DNA of 54,130 nt from Acidobacteriota bacterium. GTDB lineage: Bacteria; Acidobacteriota; Vicinamibacteria; Vicinamibacterales; JAFNAJ01. The DNA lies in contig JAHDVP010000007.1 of NCBI GenBank assembly GCA_023384575.1, positions 109,012 to 163,141 on the forward strand, given 5' to 3'. The notes beneath the pieces were generated by a model. It ran no database searches, was not told the DNA's origin, and worked only from the letters and a program-made list of their open reading frames with translations. This document shows, one piece after another, positions 17,393 to 25,049 of the stretch; the first letter of the stretch is position 1, and the number at the start of each line of letters is the position of its first letter. The position numbers and the translations under genes are program-made.

Positions 17393-17836
17393 ATGACCGG
17401 CTGGCAGGACGACGACGTGCGCGTGGTGCGTGAAGGACGGGGCTGGAGCCTCGTGAGGGCCGGCGAGGTGCTCGCCGAGCCGTTCCTCGAGCTGTCCGCG
17501 GCCATGCGGGCCGGTCGCCGGGTGGCGCGAGACGCCGGCGTCGATCTCCACATCGTCGATCGCTCGGGCCTCGCCGGCACGGCGCGCTACCGTCCGAGGA
17601 TGAATGGCCTGCGGCCGGCCGACCGCTTTCCCGTCCGCTTGCGGTGGGCGGCGCCACGGCACGCCGAGTTCGACTACCTGCCGGAATTGCCGGAGCGGAT
17701 CGACTGGTTCGACGTGGCGTCGGGGCTCCAGGTGCGGGAGCGACGTGTCAAGTTCGAGGCCGAAGACGACCGCGATGACGACGGGCGGTGGGTCTACACG
17801 GAGTGCGCGGAGGTTCCATCGCACCGAAGGCCATGA
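17393..17836 (+). CDS. Small cytosolic protein, possibly DUF2188-like
   Basis: The 147-residue product begins MTGWQDDDVRVVREG. The pattern of an aromatic-rich beta strand, a mid 'W.LVRAGEVLAEPFLELSAAM' segment and a helix ending in a His-Ile-Val-Asp stretch resembles DUF2188 proteins, which are uncharacterised. No signal peptide or membrane segment is visible. A GAGAAG sits just before the ATG. The gene is 230 bp upstream of the PEP-CTERM gene and reads in the same direction. The DUF assignment is tentative. Confidence 0.6.
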   Translation: MTGWQDDDVRVVREGRGWSLVRAGEVLAEPFLELSAAMRAGRRVARDAGVDLHIVDRSGLAGTARYRPRMNGLRPADRFPVRLRWAAPRHAEFDYLPELPERIDWFDVASGLQVRERRVKFEAEDDRDDDGRWVYTECAEVPSHRRP

Positions 17837-17914
17837 GCGGTACGCCACGGGTCTGGGCGGCCCGAGAGGGTGCGGTCGAACCGTGTCGGTTGAGGTGGCC
17901 GGTCGAGGTGGGCT

Positions 17915-17942
17915 GGCCGGGAACCGGCCGCTGTTGTAGAAT
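17915..17942 (+). promoter_or_regulatory. Possible promoter with palindromic operator upstream of the PEP-CTERM gene
   Basis: TAGAAT at 17937-17942 fits a sigma70 -10 hexamer, while the -35 position is poor (TGGCCG). The spacer contains a perfect palindrome, GGCCGG-GAA-CCGGCC (17915-17929), which could bind a repressor or activator. The start codon is 125 nt downstream. PEP-CTERM genes often use sigma54, but no clear GG/GC pair was found. Confidence 0.3.
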
Positions 17943-18066
17943 AGGGAGCCTTCGTTTCTGGCATCGTCCGGCGGACGCTCCCCCCCGTCGCTGCTGCTGT
18001 GAGGTGCACGACCCCGCCTGCGGGTTCGAGGTCGTAGCATCCGGCAACCGATTTCTGGAGAGCGTC

Positions 18067-18675
18067 ATGCGTCTGATGCCACTCGTCCTGGCCCTCGTGG
18101 GCCTGGTGCCTGCCTCCCTCACGGCGTCCCCAATCGTTCCCTCGTCCGGTGGCTATGGCTGGGCCGACGGCCAGACCAGGGGGTTCGTCCTCACCTGGGA
18201 TGGGCAACAGGCGGTCTTCTCGGTCGACGGCATCGGCAGCGCCTCGTACGGCTCGGTGGCCGAGTGCTGTGGCGACCTGCTGGACCGGGCGGGTGAGATC
18301 AGGCCCGGCGGCTACTTCGAGTTGAGCCGTCTCGTCATCAACAGCATTCCGCTGAGCACGACCGTCCAGGACACGCTCGATCTGGCGATGCTTCGCCAGA
18401 CGGCGCTGCACAACCTCGGCCGCCTCTCCGGCGACCTCACGTTGCGCTGGACCACGCCGGGGGGAACGCCGCCGACCGACGATCCTTACGGCAACCACCT
18501 GGTGCCGACCAGCCGGTACGCGAGCATGATGGTGCGCGGCGAGCCGGGCTACGGCGCCCTGACGTCGACGGCCGTGACCGGTCCGCCGCCGCAAGTCCCC
18601 GAGCCGACCACCGCGCTGCTCGTCGGCCTGGGCCTGCTCGGCGCGGCGAGCCTGGCCCGCCGGCGCCTTCGCTGA
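18067..18675 (+). CDS. PEP-CTERM sorting domain protein
   Basis: This 202-residue secreted protein has an N-terminal signal peptide (MRLMPLVLALVGLVPASLTA), a mature domain of about 150 residues of unknown fold, and a C-terminal PEP-CTERM tail: VPEPTTALL, a hydrophobic helix and the basic end ARRRLR. The tail is cut by an exosortase (EpsH/XrtA type) during export to the cell surface or extracellular matrix. No exosortase is in the window. Earlier in-frame starts are rejected because they lack a signal peptide at the right place. The gene is followed 21 bp later by the NamZ-like gene. Confidence 0.88.
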   Translation: MRLMPLVLALVGLVPASLTASPIVPSSGGYGWADGQTRGFVLTWDGQQAVFSVDGIGSASYGSVAECCGDLLDRAGEIRPGGYFELSRLVINSIPLSTTVQDTLDLAMLRQTALHNLGRLSGDLTLRWTTPGGTPPTDDPYGNHLVPTSRYASMMVRGEPGYGALTSTAVTGPPPQVPEPTTALLVGLGLLGAASLARRRLR

Positions 18676-18696
18676 CGCGTGACACAATAGGAGGCG

Positions 18697-19860
18697 ATGG
18701 CGGTCGTCCTCGGCATCGACAGGCTGCTGGCCTCCTCGGCCATCGACGGCCGGCGGGTGGGTCTCGTGGCGAACCCCGCGTCGGTCGACGCGCGCTTCGC
18801 CCACACCGCCGATCGCCTGCTGGCGCACGACCGCGCCGAGCTGGCCGCGCTCTTCGGCCCCCAGCACGGTTTCCAGGCCGACCTGCAGGACAACATGATC
18901 GAGACGCCGCACGCGCGCGACGCGCGTCGGCGGGTACCCGTGTACTCGCTTTACAGCGAGACGCGCGAGCCCACCGCGGCGATGCTCGACGATCTCGACG
19001 TCCTCGTCATCGACCTCGCCGACGTGGGGACCCGGGTCTACACGTTCATCTACACGATGGCCAACTGCCTGAAGGCGGCCGCCCGCCACGGGCTGCCGGT
19101 CGTCGTCTGCGATCGGCCGAACCCGATTGGCGGCCTCGAGGTGGAAGGCCCCGTGCTCGAGGAGGGATTCGAATCGTTCGTGGGCTTGTTCCCGATCCCC
19201 ATGCGGCACGGCATGACGATTGGGGAGCTCGCGCGGCTGTTCAACGAGACGTTCGGCCTCGGCGCCGATCTGAGCGTCGTCGCGATGGAGGGCTGGCGGC
19301 GCGAGTGGTTCTTCGACGAGACGGGGCTGCCATGGGTCATCCCGTCGCCGAACATGCCGACGCTCGACACGGCCATGGTGTACCCGGGCGCGGTCCTCTT
19401 CGAGGGGACGCTGCTCTCGGAGGGCCGCGGCACGACGCGGCCCTTCGAGATCATGGGGGCGCCGTGGGTGCACGCCGATCGGCTGGCCGCCGCGCTCAAC
19501 GCGTACGCCCTGCCGGGCGCGTGGTTCAGGTCCGTCGCCTTCGAGCCCACGTTCCACAAGCACGTGGGGACGACCTGCCACGGCTGCCAGCTGCACGTGA
19601 CCGACCGCCACGTGTTCCGCCCGGTCGCGGCCGCGGTGGCGTGGCTGCGAGAGATCCACGTGCAGGACCCCGCGCAGTTCGCGTGGCGTCCTCCGCCCTA
19701 CGAGTACGAGTGGGACAAGATGCCGATCGACATCCTCGCCGGGTCGAGCGGGCTGCGTGAGCAGATCGAGGCGCATACCGACCCGCGGGCGATCGCGGAG
19801 GGTTGGGAACCGGACGTCGCCGCCTTCCTGCCGGCGCGCCAGGCCGCGCTGCTCTACTGA
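18697..19860 (+). CDS. DUF1343 protein, NamZ-like exo-beta-N-acetylmuramidase
   Basis: This 387-residue protein matches the DUF1343/NamZ family, which removes terminal N-acetylmuramic acid from muropeptide-derived glycans in cell-wall recycling. Recognisable blocks are FGPQHGFQADLQDN, the nearby VYSLYSETREPT, CDRPNPIGG and LSEGRGTTRPFE. Length matches the family. No signal peptide is visible, whereas many relatives are exported, so a cytosolic role in recycling imported fragments is possible. AGGAGG lies two bases before the ATG, a short spacing. It probably shares the PEP-CTERM transcript and converges on the gene at 19870. Confidence 0.88.
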   Translation: MAVVLGIDRLLASSAIDGRRVGLVANPASVDARFAHTADRLLAHDRAELAALFGPQHGFQADLQDNMIETPHARDARRRVPVYSLYSETREPTAAMLDDLDVLVIDLADVGTRVYTFIYTMANCLKAAARHGLPVVVCDRPNPIGGLEVEGPVLEEGFESFVGLFPIPMRHGMTIGELARLFNETFGLGADLSVVAMEGWRREWFFDETGLPWVIPSPNMPTLDTAMVYPGAVLFEGTLLSEGRGTTRPFEIMGAPWVHADRLAAALNAYALPGAWFRSVAFEPTFHKHVGTTCHGCQLHVTDRHVFRPVAAAVAWLREIHVQDPAQFAWRPPPYEYEWDKMPIDILAGSSGLREQIEAHTDPRAIAEGWEPDVAAFLPARQAALLY

Positions 19861-19869
19861 ACGCCGGCC

Positions 19870-20178
19870 TCAGCCATCGCCGCGTAGCTTCGCCTCGACG
19901 CTCCTGACCTTGTCCTCGAGGCTCTGCTCGCGGTCGGTGCGCGTGCCGACGCGCATGGTCGTCGACACGCGCGGTGCGCCCATCGCGTGTACCACCTCGT
20001 GGCAGCGCTTCACGGCCGCGAACACCGCGTCCCACTCACCCTCCACGTTGGTCCCGTAGGCGTGCAGCGCCGTCTTCAGTCCGGCTTCCTGGAGCACGCG
20101 CTCGCAGGCCGCCACGTACTTCGAGACCGAGACGCCGACACCGAGCGGCACGACCGAGACGTCGACGAGCACCTTCAT
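19870..20178 (-). CDS. MTH1187-family thiamine-binding protein
   Basis: The 102-residue product has the beta-alpha-beta-beta ferredoxin-like pattern of MTH1187/YkoF-type proteins (MKVLVDVSVVPLG start, then LHAYGTNVEGEWD and VHAMGAPRVSTTMRVGTRTD). Members bind thiamine or its precursors in the cytosol, sometimes regulating transport. The key GTNVEG motif is present. It is isolated from other thiamine genes here, and it is convergent with the NamZ-like gene at a 9-bp gap. Confidence 0.87.
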   Translation of the reverse strand: MKVLVDVSVVPLGVGVSVSKYVAACERVLQEAGLKTALHAYGTNVEGEWDAVFAAVKRCHEVVHAMGAPRVSTTMRVGTRTDREQSLEDKVRSVEAKLRGDG

Positions 20179-20250
20179 GGGTACCTCACAGCGCGCGGAA
20201 CGGCGGCGGTCACAGCGCCCGGACCACCGCGCACGGAACGGCGGCGACGT

Positions 20251-20730
20251 TCAGGTGCGGGCGCTCGCCCGCGCCCGGCGAATCTGCCCGGCGTGCTTCA
20301 CGGCGTGCTCGGCGTAGATCTCGAGCCAGAGCGTGACCGAGTACGGCCCGATCTCGCTGTGCGTGCCGCTCCGGCGCCAGTCGTCCTCCGAGAGCCGGTC
20401 GAGCAGCTCCGCGGTGGTCTCCCGCGCCGCACGGAACGCGAGGAGCGACGCGTCGATCGGGCGATCGTAGAAGAGCCGGCGCGCGAAGGCGTCCTGGTCG
20501 TAGCCGACGATGGCGGGCCGATCGCCGGCGACGAGCAACCGCAATCGAATGGCGCTCGTCATCTCGGAGTCGGCCAGGTGGTGGACGATCTCGCGGGCGG
20601 TCCACTGGCCCGGTCCCGGCCGGGCATCGAGCTCGGCGTCGGTGATGCCGTCGAGCGCATCGAGGACCGCCTGCACGCCGTCGCGGTACTGCTGCACGAG
20701 TTGTCGCCGGGTCTCGGGATCCACGGGCAC
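20251..20730 (-). CDS. DinB superfamily protein
   Basis: About 159 residues with DinB_2 features: GQWTAREIVHHLADSE near residues 41-56 with the conserved HH pair, then EIYAEHAVKHAGQIRRAR near the end, giving the third metal-binding His. The predicted fold is a metal-dependent four-helix bundle; substrate unknown. Two GTG starts are possible: 20730, and 20724, which has GGAGG at a better 5-base spacing. The gene lies 25-31 nt downstream of the OmpA gene's stop on the same strand, so the two are probably co-transcribed. Confidence 0.88.
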   Translation of the reverse strand: MPVDPETRRQLVQQYRDGVQAVLDALDGITDAELDARPGPGQWTAREIVHHLADSEMTSAIRLRLLVAGDRPAIVGYDQDAFARRLFYDRPIDASLLAFRAARETTAELLDRLSEDDWRRSGTHSEIGPYSVTLWLEIYAEHAVKHAGQIRRARASART

Positions 20731-20755
20731 CTCCAGCCAGTGGCCATGATACGCG

Positions 20756-21577
20756 TCATCTCCTGACGATCTCCACCCGCCGGTTCCTGGCCCGCCCCTC
20801 TTCGGTGCGGTTGTCGGCCACGGGCTTCTCCTGCCCCCAACCAGTCGCGCTCAGCCGCCCGGCCGCAATGCCCCGGCCCACGAGCGCAGCCACCACCGCC
20901 TCGGCACGCTGCTGCGACAGCAACCGGTTGTGCGCCGGCGTCCCCGTGTCGTCGGTGTGCCCCTCGATGCTCACGACGAGGTTCGACTCGGTCGTGAGCA
21001 TCGCTGCCACCTGCTCGATGAGACCCTGCGACTCCGGACGGATGACGGCTTTGTTGGTCTCGAAGGTGATGGAAAGGGCGACCACGCCGTCCCGGCGCAG
21101 CGTGTCGAGCATCTCGCGCGCCGTGACCTCCTGGACCATGGCCTGCTGCTCGACGATGACGAGCGTGAAGCAGCCGCCTCCGGCATCGTTGAGCCAGGCC
21201 CAGAACTCGCGTCCGTCCCGCCTGAGGTGGAGGTTGCCGCTGTGAGCCGTCCGGTATTCGACCGAACCGCCGGCGGTCGTGATGGCGTTCGCGTAGTTCC
21301 TCCAGATCTCCAGGAACGACCGCTCGCGCCCGCCGTCCCGGAGGCAGTACCCAAGCGTGGTCTTCCGGCCCTCGAACACCACCTCGTTCTCGTGACGGTC
21401 GTAGAAGCGATGCGAGTCGAACTCGCTCGTCTCACAGTCGTCGATCAGGAAATCGGGAATGCGGGTGAGGAGCGGGTGGTCCTTGCAGCCGGCGGCGTCC
21501 TGCGACATGGCGGGGACGACCCACAACAGGGCCAACAGCGTCAGGACCGGGAACCGGCGCCATTCTTGCGGTCTCAT
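20756..21577 (-). CDS. OmpA-family outer-membrane/periplasmic protein
   Basis: This 273-residue protein has a signal peptide (LTLLALLWVVPAMSQ), a central domain with four or so cysteines (about 30-150) and a C-terminal OmpA peptidoglycan-binding domain (about 165-273) containing EGHTDDTGTPAHNRLLSQQR, including the Asp and Arg that bind diaminopimelate. The central DUF4892-like or unnamed domain is not recognised. It likely anchors or senses the cell wall. The ATG at 21577 gives the best signal peptide. It is the first gene of a probable operon with DinB. Confidence 0.88.
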   Translation of the reverse strand: MRPQEWRRFPVLTLLALLWVVPAMSQDAAGCKDHPLLTRIPDFLIDDCETSEFDSHRFYDRHENEVVFEGRKTTLGYCLRDGGRERSFLEIWRNYANAITTAGGSVEYRTAHSGNLHLRRDGREFWAWLNDAGGGCFTLVIVEQQAMVQEVTAREMLDTLRRDGVVALSITFETNKAVIRPESQGLIEQVAAMLTTESNLVVSIEGHTDDTGTPAHNRLLSQQRAEAVVAALVGRGIAAGRLSATGWGQEKPVADNRTEEGRARNRRVEIVRR

Positions 21578-21899
21578 GGCCGACCTCCCATCTCGCGCGG
21601 CCGCGCGACCGGGGGCCTGGCGTGATGATCGGCCCGAGCCGGGGGCGTGTCAATGGGCCGTCGGCTGGCAGGCGCTCGTGGTGGCGGGGGGAAGCGGGTG
21701 GGGGCCGCATCGTGCGGTCCCTCGCAGTGGTATACTGCCGACCCTCGGCGAGCATCCGATCGACCGGTGCAGCGTGCGCCAACTGCGACGAGCCTGCGCG
21801 CGACGACGGCCCCGCGTCTCGATCGAGGGTGCCGCCTGTGCGTGCGCCGCACGAGCGTGTGACGGAAGGTGACAGGCATGCGGCGACGAGGAGCCGACG
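21578..21899. other. Divergent intergenic region between OmpA and DinB genes
   Basis: This 322-bp gap separates two divergent genes. TATACT at 21731-21736 could be a forward -10 for the DinB gene at 21900, but no matching -35 was found. It contains no plausible gene or RNA; short ORFs crossing it have no recognisable product. Confidence 0.35.
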
Positions 21900-22409
21900 A
21901 TGACCGGGTCGCGTGACGTGCGGCCGTTGCTGGCGATCATCGACCAGGCGTACGATCACCGATCGTGGCACGGCACGAACCTTCGAGGATCGATCCGCCG
22001 CATCACACCGGCGCAGGTCGCCTGGCGTCCGGCACAGGGGCGCCACAGCATCTGGGAGATCGTGGTGCACACCGCGTACTGGAAGTACGCGGTGTGGCGT
22101 CGGCTGACCGGAGAGCGCCGCGGATCGTTCCCGCTCAAGGGATCCGACTGGTTCGCGCGGCCGGACGAGTTCGACGCAAGAGCGTGGCATGCCGACGTCG
22201 CGCTGCTCGGACACATGCACGCCAGGCTGCGCGAGGCCGTGGCGGCCCTGCCTGCGGACCGACTCGGACGACGCGCGCCGGGCAGCCCGTTCACCTTCAG
22301 CGACCTGGTCGCAGGCGCGGCCGCGCACGACCTCTACCACGCCGGCCAGATTCAGCTGCTCAAGAGGCTGGCCGTCTCGCCGCTGTCGGGGGCCTCGCGT
22401 CCGCGATGA
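21900..22409 (+). CDS. DinB superfamily protein
   Basis: This 169-residue protein matches DinB_2: RHSIWEIVVHTAYWKYAVWR near residues 48-67 carries the first metal-binding His, and AAAHDLYHAGQIQLLKR near 141-157 supplies the HD/HxxxH ligands. It is cytosolic with a predicted four-helix bundle; no substrate is known. The ATG at 21900 is preferred because earlier in-frame codons lack support. It is divergent from the OmpA gene and converges on the SdrD-B gene at 22458, separated by a hairpin. Confidence 0.87.
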   Translation: MTGSRDVRPLLAIIDQAYDHRSWHGTNLRGSIRRITPAQVAWRPAQGRHSIWEIVVHTAYWKYAVWRRLTGERRGSFPLKGSDWFARPDEFDARAWHADVALLGHMHARLREAVAALPADRLGRRAPGSPFTFSDLVAGAAAHDLYHAGQIQLLKRLAVSPLSGASRPR

Positions 22410-22411
22410 AT

Positions 22412-22437
22412 GGCGCGGGCGGACCACCACCCGCGCC
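22412..22437. terminator. Hairpin between convergent genes
   Basis: GGCGCGGG (22412-22419) pairs perfectly with CCCGCGCC (22430-22437), with two more pairs inside a mismatch and a short loop. It lies a few bases after the DinB stop and about 20 bases before the other gene's stop. A bidirectional terminator is plausible, though no U-tract follows. Confidence 0.45.
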
Positions 22438-22457
22438 AGTTGCCGACCCGACGGCGT

Positions 22458-23399
22458 CTATTCGAGCGCGTCGCGGCTCGGCGCGCACAACATGCCGTTG
22501 TTGTAGTTGTCGAGCGTGCGATGGAGCGGCTCGCCCACCTTCCACGCATAGCTCGCCGGGTGCACCCTGCTGCCGACAGGCCCGTAGCCGACCGGCGGCG
22601 CCGACATCCAGGCGTTGGCCGCATCGATGGTGGCCTGGACGCAGCTCGCATCGGTGCCGGCAAGGACGTTCAGCATCGCGGGCACGAGCGAGCTGAACAT
22701 GGTGAGGGTACGGTCGGCACCCTTCTTCCAGAGCCAGGCGAGTGCCTCGCTCTTCGAGTAGGTCTTCCCGCCCACGGTGATTTCCTCGACCGGCCACGCC
22801 TCGGGATGGTTCATCCAGTAGCCGGGCGTGCCGGTTCCGACCTCGCCACCAGGCGGGGCCGACTCGACGAAGCCGAAGTCGATCGAGTCGTCGTAGGACC
22901 ATGCCTCGGCCTGAACCCGCGCGACGCTGTGGCCAGCGCCGTCAGGAGCCCCGTTGCTGTCGAGGGCTGGATCGCCACCCTGCGACACGGGAGACGGCTG
23001 CATGCCCGGCGGGATCTGCACCTCGATGCGGTACTCGCCGGGACACAGACCGTAGAAGAGGTAGTACCCCATCTCGTCGGTGTAAGTGACGTGCGTGCCG
23101 TCGGCCGACACTGCCGACACCACGGCGCTGGAGATCCCGGGTTCTCCCGCGTCCTGTACGCCGTTGCCGTTGGCATCGTGCCAGACGAAGTCACCCACCG
23201 TCGCCCCACCCGACGCGCAGGTCTGGGCCATGGCCGGTGCGGCCGCCACCGAGGCCAGCGGTACGAGCACCGCGGCGAGCGCCGCAGCCCGCACGTGCTG
23301 CAGTGGCCCCCGCAGCAACTGCTCAGATCTCTCCTCGACCTCTGCCGAACGTTCTTCTCGAGACATCTCACGCTCCCTGGCTCGTGGCCTCTCGCTCAT
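22458..23399 (-). CDS. Secreted SdrD B-like protein with a TPGYWMNHP domain
   Basis: This 313-residue protein has a signal peptide after a charged start (AALAAVLVPLASVAAAPAMAQ), then an SdrD B-like repeat (VGDFVWHDANGNGVQDAGEPG, a Ca-binding-like adhesin fold), and a C-terminal domain beginning TPGYWMNHPEAWPVEEITVGG. The latter motif occurs in secreted proteins of several phyla but has no assigned function that I know. An ATG at 23366 with AGGGAG upstream is a good alternative start. The gene is divergent from the GT4 gene with only 23 bp between ATGs, so at least one start is likely further downstream. Confidence 0.82.
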   Translation of the reverse strand: MSERPRAREREMSREERSAEVEERSEQLLRGPLQHVRAAALAAVLVPLASVAAAPAMAQTCASGGATVGDFVWHDANGNGVQDAGEPGISSAVVSAVSADGTHVTYTDEMGYYLFYGLCPGEYRIEVQIPPGMQPSPVSQGGDPALDSNGAPDGAGHSVARVQAEAWSYDDSIDFGFVESAPPGGEVGTGTPGYWMNHPEAWPVEEITVGGKTYSKSEALAWLWKKGADRTLTMFSSLVPAMLNVLAGTDASCVQATIDAANAWMSAPPVGYGPVGSRVHPASYAWKVGEPLHRTLDNYNNGMLCAPSRDALE

Positions 23400-23422
23400 G
23401 CCCTCTCACGGTTGACGGGTCG

Positions 23423-24790
23423 ATGCACGCTCTGTACGCTCCGCGCGTGCGCTTCCTGCTCGCGAACAATCACTGCATCAGCGACCCCACGGCGGGGGTC
23501 ACCCAGAGCCTCCGCACGATCGTGGAGTGGCTCGTGGACGCCGGGCACGAGTGCCGGGTCCTGACGACGGCGCGGTTCGAGGGCCGCGTGGGTTTCACGA
23601 TCGAGCAGCACCTCGAGGCGCTCGGCGTCGAGATGCCGCGGCGTCCAGGAGCGGGCCGGGCGGACGGGGGACACCGAGCACCGACGGCCAGAGCGCACCC
23701 TGTCGTCCGCTACCGCGTCGGCGGGGCCCCGGTGACCCTGCTGCTCACCCGCCACAACGACGAGGCACGGCCCGATCGGCTGGAAGCGCGGCAATACGAC
23801 GCGCTGCTGTCGACCCTGCTCGACGAGTTCGCACCGGATCAGCTGATTGCCTGCAACGCGCACCCGATGATTGGCGCCGCGCTGGCGGCGGCGCGCTCGC
23901 GTGGGATCACCACGGCGTACGCCGTTCGCGGATTCGGGTACTACGACGCCCGCTACTTCGCGCACGTGGATCACGCCTTCACGTGCAGCCAGTTCTTGAC
24001 CGACCTGTACCGTCGGGAGATCGGGCTCGACAGCACGCCAATCGAGCCGCCGATCGACTGGTCGACCGTCGTGGCGGCCACCGACACGCGGGCGTTCGTC
24101 ACGTTTGTGCACCCGGCCCTGCACAAGGGCCTCATGCTGTTTGCGCGTCTCGCCGACATGCTCGGATCGCGCCGTCCCGACATTCCCATCCTCGTGATTC
24201 AGTCGGGCGAGAGCGGCGGCGCCCTCAACGCCATTCCCGGGATCGACTTCTCCAGATATCCGCAGATCATGGCCGCGCCGGCCGTGCCGAGGCCAGCCGA
24301 CTACTTTGCGCTGACCCGCATCCTGCTCGTGCCGTCGGTCTGGGAGGAGCCCTTCGGGCGGGTGGCTGCCGAGGCGATGATCAACGCCATTCCCGCGATC
24401 GTCAGCGACCGCGGCTCGCTTCCCGATGTCGTCGGCGGCGACGCGAACGTCGGCGGGGGCGGATGCGTGCGGCCCGTTCCGACGTGGATGACGCCAGAGT
24501 CGCGGCGTCTCCCGACCGAACAGGAGATCGAATCGTGGTTCGATGCGGTGTGCGCTCTCTGGGACGACGCCGCGTACTATGGCCGCATCGCCCAGCGGGG
24601 CCGACAGCTCGCCGAAGAGCGGTACAGCGAGGCCGTGTCGCGCCGCAGGCACGTCGAGTACTTCACGTCGCTCAGCCCGCGGGCCGGACCGATCACTGGA
24701 ACGGCGCGTCCGCGCACGATGGCGCCTCGCGCGCATGAGATCTCGCAGGCCTCGACACCTGCTCCCGACGATCGCACGAACGACCGGTGA
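23423..24790 (+). CDS. GT4 family glycosyltransferase
   Basis: The 455-residue product has a GT-B fold: an N-terminal domain starting VRFLLANNHCISD and a C-terminal Rossmann-type domain with RILLVPSVWEEPFGRVAAEAMINAIPAI, the GT4 E-x7-E motif region, followed by SDRGSLPDVV. It transfers a sugar from an NDP or UDP donor to an unknown acceptor. A GTG at 23447 is a possible alternative start. A Gly/Arg-rich insertion at about 75-92 is unusual. It may share a transcript with the downstream small ORF and CHAT gene (20-bp gap). Confidence 0.88.
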   Translation: MHALYAPRVRFLLANNHCISDPTAGVTQSLRTIVEWLVDAGHECRVLTTARFEGRVGFTIEQHLEALGVEMPRRPGAGRADGGHRAPTARAHPVVRYRVGGAPVTLLLTRHNDEARPDRLEARQYDALLSTLLDEFAPDQLIACNAHPMIGAALAAARSRGITTAYAVRGFGYYDARYFAHVDHAFTCSQFLTDLYRREIGLDSTPIEPPIDWSTVVAATDTRAFVTFVHPALHKGLMLFARLADMLGSRRPDIPILVIQSGESGGALNAIPGIDFSRYPQIMAAPAVPRPADYFALTRILLVPSVWEEPFGRVAAEAMINAIPAIVSDRGSLPDVVGGDANVGGGGCVRPVPTWMTPESRRLPTEQEIESWFDAVCALWDDAAYYGRIAQRGRQLAEERYSEAVSRRRHVEYFTSLSPRAGPITGTARPRTMAPRAHEISQASTPAPDDRTNDR

Positions 24791-24809
24791 CACGACGGGA
24801 GGACGGAGC

Positions 24810-25049
24810 ATGACGGGTGCCAACGCCGCGGACGTCTCCAGAGGCCGCCACCGACCGCGCGGCGCGCCCCTGCGGCACGCGGGCCCTGGCCGGCCGAAGC
24901 GTCAGTTCCGTCGTCCGACCGACGGTTTCGAAAGCGCCCTCGCCGCGCGTCGGCCGGGGAGGCGCACCGGGACGACGAACCCGGGCGGCCTCAGTGGTCT
25001 CGACGGTCTCGCGGATCGCACGCCACCCTGCGGCAAGCGAAACCCATGA
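24810..25049 (+). CDS. Small Arg-rich ORF upstream of CHAT gene
   Basis: This 79-residue frame has GGGAGGA seven bases before ATG and ends with TGA overlapping the ATG of the CHAT gene (ATGA), the mark of translational coupling. Codons end in G or C about 80% of the time by hand count, close to but lower than the neighbours. The product is rich in Arg, Gly and Pro (for example RGRHRPRGAPLRHAGPGRPK), so a disordered or nucleic-acid-binding peptide is possible. I recognise no family. The alternative is a chance ORF. Confidence 0.45.
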   Translation: MTGANAADVSRGRHRPRGAPLRHAGPGRPKRQFRRPTDGFESALAARRPGRRTGTTNPGGLSGLDGLADRTPPCGKRNP

